Assembly: GCA_947463665.1 (NCBI GenBank)
Contig: CANHUD010000193.1
Location: forward strand, 1-5,057
Direction of reading: 5' to 3'
DNA: 5,057 bases
DNA from: Sphingobacteriales bacterium
GTDB taxonomy: Bacteria > Bacteroidota > Bacteroidia > Chitinophagales > Chitinophagaceae
Positions 1 through 5,057 of this stretch are shown here, one piece after another. The notes below the pieces were generated by a model. The model made no database searches, was not told the origin of the DNA, and worked only from the letters and a program-made list of their open reading frames with translations. Position numbers and translations under genes: made by a program. How positions within the stretch are numbered: position 1 is the first letter of the stretch; every line of letters starts with the position of its first letter.

Positions 1-1189
1 AACCGATTCCCGTTTTCAGCATATTGGCGGGTATGCGTGGTGGCTGCATCTGGACAGCAGGCACAATGCGTTTGAGCGAAACATCGTTCAGCATTCCGGT
101 GGCGGTGGCGTATTGATGACCGGCGCTCGGTTGTCGTATATGGATGAGACGAAGATCTTTACCCCAGGCGAGAAGGCTGCTGCTGTTTTTCCTATACTGA
201 ATCGCATCACGCACAATACGGTGGAGCACTGCGGGAAAGTGCGCTACTATGGCGGCGGGGTACACATCGATTCAAGACCCGCCTCTATGGCGATGGAACC
301 GGGGAATTACATCGCGCATAATCATTTCAGGGATTTGTCGCGGAACGGCATTTTTGCCTTCCGCAACCAGGGTGGGAATGTGATCGAGTTCAATGAGATC
401 CATGATTGCATGCAAACCACGATCGATGGGGCGGCGATTCATTTGGCCACTATGAACCGGCTGGCGGCGCCCAATTACATTTTGAACAATTATCTGTACG
501 ACATCTGGGGATATGAGCAATTGCCGGGAGGTAAGCCCCGGCGGACGCTGGCGAATGGTGTGTTCCTGGATTGGGCCACCAGTTACACTACGGTTCGGAA
601 CAATGTGATTTACAATGCCGGAGATACGGAGATCAAGCCGATCATGGGCAACTGGAATCTGGTTATTGAAAACAACCTGGCTTCCAAGACCCGGATACAG
701 CCGTTTATGCCCGAGGAGATCGGCATAAAGGGTACGGCGGCTCATACCTTCCAGCCTGAGCAGTTGCGGCATACCGGGAAGGTGGTGCTTTCATCGGACA
801 GGCAACTTGTTGCCTATGAAGGGAACTGGGAGCTCAAGCGGGTGGCGGGTATGCGGAACCTCTTCAATTATGATTGTATGAAGGCAGCGGCGGATCAGCC
901 GGCCAGTTGTACGTATCAGCTGCCGGTTTCGGAGAACGGTTTGTACAAGGTCTGCATCATGTATTTTCCGGATGTTCTTGCTGCTTCCAATGCAACCATT
1001 ACGATTCAGCATGCGAAAGGAACGGAAACGGTGGACTGGAATTTCAGGAAGGGGGATAATTTGGGCTTTGCTATCCGTATTGGAGAGTATTATTTTGAAA
1101 AAGGGAAGCCGGCGTCACTGCGTATTTCGAATGCAAAGGCAGATGGTCATATCATTGCAGATGGCGTAGGGATTATCCGCCAACAATAG
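1..1189 (+). CDS. Right-handed beta-helix repeat protein with C-terminal golvesin/Xly CBD-like domain (5' truncated)
   Basis: The reading frame is open from base 2, so the gene starts upstream of the window. The TTG at 113 is only an internal codon, because the 37 residues before it continue the same fold. 395 residues are visible before the TAG at 1187-1189. Visible residues ~1-225 carry irregular beta-helix coils with recurring Asn/His-rich turns followed by Ile/Val (RHNAFERNIVQH at 20-31, then HNTVEHC, NYIAHNHF, NVIEFNEIHD, NYILNNYLYD, TVRNNVIYNAG, NLVIENN). This is the pattern of pectate-lyase-like and other polysaccharide-active parallel beta-helices. Residues ~261-395 resemble the golvesin/Xly CBD-like domain: a VVL start, GLYKVCIMYFPD, then ASNATITIQHAKGTETVDWN, and a closing ADGHIIADGVGII strand. 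Such proteins are usually exported, but the N-terminus that would carry a signal peptide is outside the window. No catalytic residues can be assigned, so it could be a lyase, a glycoside hydrolase or a binding protein. It is followed after 11 nt by an MFS permease gene, which suggests carbohydrate processing. Confidence 0.88.
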   Translation, partial: TDSRFQHIGGYAWWLHLDSRHNAFERNIVQHSGGGGVLMTGARLSYMDETKIFTPGEKAAAVFPILNRITHNTVEHCGKVRYYGGGVHIDSRPASMAMEPGNYIAHNHFRDLSRNGIFAFRNQGGNVIEFNEIHDCMQTTIDGAAIHLATMNRLAAPNYILNNYLYDIWGYEQLPGGKPRRTLANGVFLDWATSYTTVRNNVIYNAGDTEIKPIMGNWNLVIENNLASKTRIQPFMPEEIGIKGTAAHTFQPEQLRHTGKVVLSSDRQLVAYEGNWELKRVAGMRNLFNYDCMKAAADQPASCTYQLPVSENGLYKVCIMYFPDVLAASNATITIQHAKGTETVDWNFRKGDNLGFAIRIGEYYFEKGKPASLRISNAKADGHIIADGVGIIRQQ

Positions 1190-1194
1190 AGGGG
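1188..1194 (+). promoter_or_regulatory. Ribosome binding site for the MFS gene; decides start at 1201
   Basis: The purine run AGAGGGG overlaps the stop codon of the beta-helix gene and lies 6 nt before the ATG at 1201. An in-frame GTG at 1195 directly abuts the run, leaving no spacing for initiation, so the ATG at 1201 is the better start. The overlap with the upstream stop suggests translational coupling between the two genes. Confidence 0.6.
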
Positions 1195-1200
1195 GTGAGT

Positions 1201-2427
1201 ATGGATACATCAGGATTTCAAGAGAGAAAGTGGCGCATAGGCTGGTTGCTTTGTTTTGCATCGGCCCTGAATTATATTGACCGGAATACACTGGCGATAT
1301 TGGCGCCGAGCATACAGAAGGAGTTGCACTGGTCGGATGTAGACTATGGAAACATCACGGCGTTGTTTGTGTTTAGTTATACGATCATGTATGCCATCAG
1401 CGGCCGGATCATTGACCGTATTGGAACGCGTAAGGGCTTTGCATATTCTGTAGGAAGCTGGTCGCTGGTAAGTGTATTGCATGCATTTGCGAGTACGGTG
1501 GGTCAGTTTTCGGTTGCCCGGTTTTTTTTAGGTATTACAGAGTCGGCCAATTTCCCGGCAGGAGTGAGGTCGATAGCGGAATGGTTTCCGATCCGGGAGC
1601 GGGCGCTGGCGGTTGGGTTATTCAGTGCGGGCTCTGCGATTGGGGCCACGCTGGCCGTGCCTTTGGTAACATTTATAGCATTGACCTGGGGATGGCGAAT
1701 GGCGTTTGCGCTTACCGGGGCTTTGGGGTTTGTATGGCTGATTTTCTGGTTGAAGTATTATTATGTGCCTGCGGATGAGGAGCCATTGCAGTTGGCGGAT
1801 CCGGTAAGGTCAGTGAGCATAAAACAGATCTTATGGAAAAAGCAGAGCTGGGGTTGTTTTGCCGGGCGGATCTTCATCGATCCTGTGGTGTATTTCTTTT
1901 TATTCTGGATTCCGAAATATCTGAGTGATGTACAGGGGTTACCTTTGGCTGACATTGGCGTAACGGCCTGGCTGCCTTATGCGGCAATGGGTGTTGGTAC
2001 TATCCTTGGAGGTTACATACCCGGGGTGCTGATGAAAAGATTGAGCTGGAGTCTGGATCGGTCGCGCAAAACGATCATGTTGATCTCTTCGCTCCTCATT
2101 CCGGTATTTTGTTTTGTACTTGTACAGCCAACGAGTGCTTTCACGGCGATTTTATTGTTATCGGGAATTCTTCTGGCACATGGACTCTGGTCGAATCTGA
2201 CCTTGCCTACGGAGGTTTATCCGAAGTATGTACAGGCTACGGTCACGGGCATTGGAGGAACGCTGGGAGGGTTGATGAGTGTGATCACGCAGAAATTAAT
2301 TGGCATTACGGTGGGGGAATATTCTTATGTCCCTGTTTTTATTTTTATCGGATCAGCCTATTTGATTGCATTTATTCTGGTTCAGCTTTGGATTGGTAAG
2401 CTGGGGCAGATTCATTCATTTGACTAA
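1201..2427 (+). CDS. MFS transporter, ACS (hexuronate/galactonate-like) type
   Basis: Encodes a 408-residue integral inner-membrane permease, a usual length for the major facilitator superfamily, ending at TAA 2425-2427. The start is taken at ATG 1201 rather than GTG 1195 because of ribosome-binding-site spacing. After a short charged N-terminus, the first membrane segment contains NYIDRN (residues 24-29), typical of the anion:cation symporter group that includes ExuT, GudP and DgoT. The loop between TM2 and TM3 carries the MFS motif A as GRIIDRIGTRKG (68-79). TM4 begins with Arg107 followed by LGITESANFPAG (110-121), also a group signature. A hydrophilic central loop of about 25-30 residues (around PADEEPLQLADPVRSVSIKQ) separates two six-helix halves, and the second half shows further hydrophobic segments to the C-terminus. 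Known ACS members import sugar acids or other organic anions with protons; import of an acidic sugar is therefore inferred here, not shown. It sits between a beta-helix gene and two oxidoreductase genes, which fits uptake of a product that is then oxidised. Confidence 0.92.
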   Translation: MDTSGFQERKWRIGWLLCFASALNYIDRNTLAILAPSIQKELHWSDVDYGNITALFVFSYTIMYAISGRIIDRIGTRKGFAYSVGSWSLVSVLHAFASTVGQFSVARFFLGITESANFPAGVRSIAEWFPIRERALAVGLFSAGSAIGATLAVPLVTFIALTWGWRMAFALTGALGFVWLIFWLKYYYVPADEEPLQLADPVRSVSIKQILWKKQSWGCFAGRIFIDPVVYFFLFWIPKYLSDVQGLPLADIGVTAWLPYAAMGVGTILGGYIPGVLMKRLSWSLDRSRKTIMLISSLLIPVFCFVLVQPTSAFTAILLLSGILLAHGLWSNLTLPTEVYPKYVQATVTGIGGTLGGLMSVITQKLIGITVGEYSYVPVFIFIGSAYLIAFILVQLWIGKLGQIHSFD

Positions 2428-2436
2428 TATTTTCAG

Positions 2437-2442
2437 AAAGGA
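2437..2442 (+). promoter_or_regulatory. Ribosome binding site for the FAD oxidoreductase gene
   Basis: AAAGGA lies 5 nt before the ATG at 2448, inside the 20-nt gap after the MFS stop codon. The gap holds no recognisable promoter or terminator, supporting co-transcription. Confidence 0.6.
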
Positions 2443-2447
2443 TTTGT

Positions 2448-4811
2448 ATGAAGACGATTGAGCATACATATGATTTTGTGGTAGTGGGTGGCGGGCTGGC
2501 TGGTATTTGTGCAGCTGTTACAGCTGCCCGGAAAGGAATTAAGACGGCGCTGGTTCAGGACAGGCCGGTATTGGGAGGCAATGCGAGTACGGAGATACGG
2601 GTTCCTCCGGTAGGGGCTACGCTTTGTAATTTTGCTTATTCGCGGGAGACCGGGCTGATAGAGGAATTGTTTTTGGATAATCTGTTCCGGAATCCTACCT
2701 GGAGTTCGGAAGGGTGGAATCTGGAGTTGGAGAATCTGGTCAGGAATGAGCCCTGTCTGGATCTCTTTCTGAATTGTGCGGTTTGTGATGCAGAAAACGT
2801 TTCAACTACGGGTACCTCCGGGCAGCAGGTCAGAGCGATTCGGGCCTATTGTTCCATGGCGGAGACCTGGCATATTTTTTCGGCACCTTATTTTGCCGAC
2901 TGTTCAGGCGATGGGGTGGTGGGTGTTGTGTCGGGTGCTGTATACCGGTATGGGGTGGAGGCGCGTGCTGAATTCGATGAGCCTATGTGTCCGGAGGAAC
3001 CGGCCCGGGAGACGATGGGTATGAGTTTGCAGATGCGTGCCAGAGATACGGGGCGGGATATACCTTTTGTAAAACCTTCGTGGGTCAGACTGGAACTTAC
3101 GGCGGATGATTTTGGTCCATACAGGCCTGTGAGCGACCAGTTTTTCCCGGACACCGGTGGATTTTGGTGGTTAGAGTGGGGCGGTGAGCTGGACACGGTG
3201 CATGATACACTCCGGATCCGGGATGAAGTTCAGGGCATAACGCTGGCGGTATGGGATTATTTGAAGAATCGATCGCCCATATCGGATCGTTTGCGCACGT
3301 ACCAGTTAGACTGGATGGGAGCGGTACCCGGTAAGCGGGAGTCCCGTAGGTTTGAGGGCGATCATATACTAACCATGGGAGATATTGATGCGCAGGTACC
3401 TTTTCCTGATTCGGTAGCGTATGGAGGCTGGGGTTTCGATCATCATCCTCCGGGCGGGTTTCATGATAAGATCAATCCCAGTACTCATCAGTATTTGCGG
3501 GGGCCACATAATGTGCCGCTTCGTTCTTTATATTCAAGAAATATTTCGAATTTATTTTTTGCCGGCCGGAACATCAGTGCTACGCATTATGCTCTTTCCA
3601 GTACGCGCGTGATGCTAACCTGCGCCCAGTTAGGGGAGGCGGTTGGTGCTGCGGCAGTTCATGCGGTGCGTTCCGGAAAGGAGATCCGGTCTCTTACGGT
3701 GGGTGCGGATATCCGGAACATACAGCAGGATCTTCAATTGAATGATCATCATATTCATGCGCTGGACATTCGTATCCCGGATGATATAGCTCCGCTGGCG
3801 AAAGTAACTGCTTCATCGGAGTTTACCGATGAACTACCGGTAACAACCTGGGCCACGGAGCAGCTGAACGGTCCGCGTATGCAGTTGTTATCAATTGTGA
3901 GCGATCGTCTGGATTTTATAGATGTAAAATTAACAGCCCGTTTTTCGGCATTGTTAACATATTCCTTTCATCAGGGTCCTTCGAATGCCTCTACGTATCC
4001 TGAGCAGTTACTATACAGCGGATCTATTCAGGTGGAGGCCGGGGAGGATCAATGGATCCGGCTTCCGGTCTCTTGTGCTATTGAACAGAAAGGCTGGCAT
4101 TTTCTGATCATCGAAGAGAATCCTTCCATTTTTCTGCATGTTACGGAAGCGCCACCCGGAAGGCTGCGCTATTATCCCCGGCCGGAGGATCCTATCCGGC
4201 CTAATCTTTTTTCCAGTTGGACCTTACGGTCACTGGCTATTGGTCAGCACAAGGCGGCGGATGCTGATGGTGCGAGGATCATGGCTCCTAGCTGGAATGA
4301 GTATGCGCTTCAGTTTAAGGATATGAGTTGTTTTCTCGGCTTTTCCTTTATGTGCCGTACAAGTCCGCTGCAGCCTGTGTACTCACCTTCGATGGTGGTA
4401 ACAGAGGGTAGTCGCCCTACCCATATTCCCAACCTATGGGTATCAGCGCCCACAGCATTTGAGGAGCCTGAATGGATCGAGCTTTTGTGGGAACAGGATT
4501 ATACGATCAGCGGCATTCAGTTGCTGTTTGATTCATCGCTTCATTTCCATTTTGGGCAGAGCTGGCAGGGCTATCAGCAAAATACCATTCCTTCTGTTGT
4601 TCGGGCCTACAGGATCATATCGATCTCAAAAGAGGGTGTTGAGACTTGTCTGGTGGAGGAAACAGCTAATTATCAGCGAAACTGTATACACTCCATAGAG
4701 GTTAGTAAGGTCCGGAAAATAAGAATTGAATGTTTGGGTACGAATGGTATTGATCGGGCTCATATCTATTCTGTTCGGGTTTTTGGAAAGCAGGAGGGCG
4801 TGGACATCTAA
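2448..4811 (+). CDS. FAD-dependent oxidoreductase (FAD_oxidored type) with C-terminal beta-sandwich regions
   Basis: A 787-residue flavoprotein. The N-terminal Rossmann dinucleotide-binding motif is DFVVVGGGLAG (residues 9-19), followed by VLGGNASTEIR (41-51), the characteristic early segment of FAD_oxidored family proteins. DCSGDG (151-156) is the second family motif, after the strand YFA. RESRRFEGD (297-305), the GGWGFDHHPPGG segment (326-337), and NLFFAGRN (368-375) with the following SSTRVMLTCAQLGEAVGAAA complete the flavin domain near residue 420; the last segment is the usual C-terminal FAD contact. No signal peptide is visible, so it should act in the cytoplasm. Residues ~452-590 are beta-rich, starting KVTASSEF. 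Residues ~645-782 look like a discoidin/F5/8-type-C jelly roll (PNLWVSAP, WIELLWEQDYTISGIQLLFDSSL, NYQRNCIHSIEV, KIRIECLGTNGIDRAHIYSVRVFG). The family is widespread in carbohydrate-degrading bacteria but substrates are poorly defined. Oxidation of a sugar or glycoside is inferred from context: a permease upstream and a polyol-type dehydrogenase 10 nt downstream. Confidence 0.9.
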   Translation: MKTIEHTYDFVVVGGGLAGICAAVTAARKGIKTALVQDRPVLGGNASTEIRVPPVGATLCNFAYSRETGLIEELFLDNLFRNPTWSSEGWNLELENLVRNEPCLDLFLNCAVCDAENVSTTGTSGQQVRAIRAYCSMAETWHIFSAPYFADCSGDGVVGVVSGAVYRYGVEARAEFDEPMCPEEPARETMGMSLQMRARDTGRDIPFVKPSWVRLELTADDFGPYRPVSDQFFPDTGGFWWLEWGGELDTVHDTLRIRDEVQGITLAVWDYLKNRSPISDRLRTYQLDWMGAVPGKRESRRFEGDHILTMGDIDAQVPFPDSVAYGGWGFDHHPPGGFHDKINPSTHQYLRGPHNVPLRSLYSRNISNLFFAGRNISATHYALSSTRVMLTCAQLGEAVGAAAVHAVRSGKEIRSLTVGADIRNIQQDLQLNDHHIHALDIRIPDDIAPLAKVTASSEFTDELPVTTWATEQLNGPRMQLLSIVSDRLDFIDVKLTARFSALLTYSFHQGPSNASTYPEQLLYSGSIQVEAGEDQWIRLPVSCAIEQKGWHFLIIEENPSIFLHVTEAPPGRLRYYPRPEDPIRPNLFSSWTLRSLAIGQHKAADADGARIMAPSWNEYALQFKDMSCFLGFSFMCRTSPLQPVYSPSMVVTEGSRPTHIPNLWVSAPTAFEEPEWIELLWEQDYTISGIQLLFDSSLHFHFGQSWQGYQQNTIPSVVRAYRIISISKEGVETCLVEETANYQRNCIHSIEVSKVRKIRIECLGTNGIDRAHIYSVRVFGKQEGVDI

Positions 4812-4821
4812 ATTTACCGTG

Positions 4822-5057
4822 ATGAAGACATTTCAGTTATTTGGTCCTAAGGATATCCGGCTGGTTGAGAAGGCGGTTCCTGTTCCCGGTGCTCATGAAG
4901 TGCTGGTAAGACCAGTGTTCACTGGCATTTGCGGGTCGGACATACATTATTTCCGGCACGGGTATTGTGGTCAGTATAAACCGTTGTATCCTTTTGCATT
5001 GGGTCATGAATTTGCGGGCGTGGTGGAGCGTGTTGGGCAACAGGTGCAGGGGTTAGC
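4822..5057 (+). CDS. Zinc-dependent medium-chain dehydrogenase, sorbitol/L-idonate dehydrogenase-like (3' truncated)
   Basis: The first 78 codons of a gene that runs off the window edge, with no in-frame stop. The protein begins MKTFQLFGPKDIRLVEK, the usual opening of GroES-like alcohol dehydrogenases. It then shows GICGSDIHYF (residues 35-44), in which Cys37 is the expected catalytic zinc ligand, and LGHEFAGVVERVG (60-72), in which His62 and Glu63 complete the zinc site. The HYF after GICGSD and the following GxY/PLYPFALGHE spacing match polyol-type members such as sorbitol, xylitol and L-idonate 5-dehydrogenases, which oxidise a sugar alcohol or aldonate hydroxyl with NAD(P)+. The NAD(P)-binding Rossmann domain and the structural zinc cysteines lie beyond the window, so cofactor and substrate cannot be judged. 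ATG 4822 is preferred over the adjacent in-frame GTG 4819. Neither has a Shine-Dalgarno at proper spacing; the nearest, AGGAGGG at 4792-4798, is over 20 nt away inside the preceding gene. Reinitiation after the upstream stop, 10 nt before, is plausible. Confidence 0.9.
   Translation, partial: MKTFQLFGPKDIRLVEKAVPVPGAHEVLVRPVFTGICGSDIHYFRHGYCGQYKPLYPFALGHEFAGVVERVGQQVQGL

Noticed and set aside
113..115. TTG as a possible start of the beta-helix gene
   Set aside because: The frame is open to the window edge and the 37 residues before it contain beta-helix-like Asn/His turns, so the true start is upstream.
272..772. 166-codon open frame on the - strand inside the beta-helix gene
   Set aside because: It lies fully antisense to a frame with clear beta-helix motifs, has no recognisable domain or ribosome binding site, and reads as a shadow of the + strand gene.
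2428..2447. Possible promoter or terminator between the MFS and FAD genes
   Set aside because: The gap is only 20 nt, with no hairpin and room for little more than the ribosome binding site.
2888..3196. 102-codon open frame on the - strand inside the FAD oxidoreductase gene
   Set aside because: Antisense to the conserved flavin domain, low-complexity Ser/Pro-rich product, no domain or start signal.
4837..5040. 67-codon open frame on the - strand
   Set aside because: Lies opposite the zinc-dehydrogenase coding sequence, whose GICGSD and GHE motifs show that the + strand is the coding one.

Overview
The window holds one strand-uniform run of four genes, all on the + strand and packed almost end to end. 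The order is: the 3' part of a right-handed beta-helix protein (to 1189), an MFS transporter (1201-2427), a large FAD-dependent oxidoreductase (2448-4811), and the 5' part of a zinc-dependent medium-chain alcohol/polyol dehydrogenase (4822 to the window edge). Gaps are only 11, 20 and 10 nt and none holds a visible terminator or promoter, so this looks like the interior of one operon whose promoter lies upstream of the window.

Region by region: bases 1-1189 encode beta-helix coils followed by a C-terminal beta-sandwich that resembles the golvesin/Xly carbohydrate-binding-like domain. Bases 1201-2427 encode a 12-TM-type permease with the signature residues of the anion:cation symporter (ACS, hexuronate/galactonate-like) group. 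Bases 2448-4811 encode a 787-residue cytoplasmic-looking flavoprotein of the FAD_oxidored type, with about 330 residues of beta-rich sequence after the flavin domain, the last part resembling a discoidin (F5/8 type C) fold. The final gene starts with a GroES-like zinc-dehydrogenase domain of the sorbitol/L-idonate dehydrogenase kind.

Working together (inference): this resembles a carbohydrate or sugar-acid utilisation cluster. The beta-helix protein would bind or process a polysaccharide or glycoside, the MFS permease would import an acidic mono- or oligosaccharide product, and the two oxidoreductases would oxidise it. The substrate cannot be read from the sequence.

Organism: a bacterium with intermediate GC content. 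The gene content fits environmental, polysaccharide-degrading lineages such as Bacteroidota (for example Chitinophaga/Pedobacter-like) or Paenibacillus-like Bacillota. Two genes have Shine-Dalgarno-like sequences and one does not, so the sequence alone does not settle the phylum. No RNA genes, CRISPR arrays, insertion sequences or notable repeats were seen. No gene-free stretch exceeds 20 bases.
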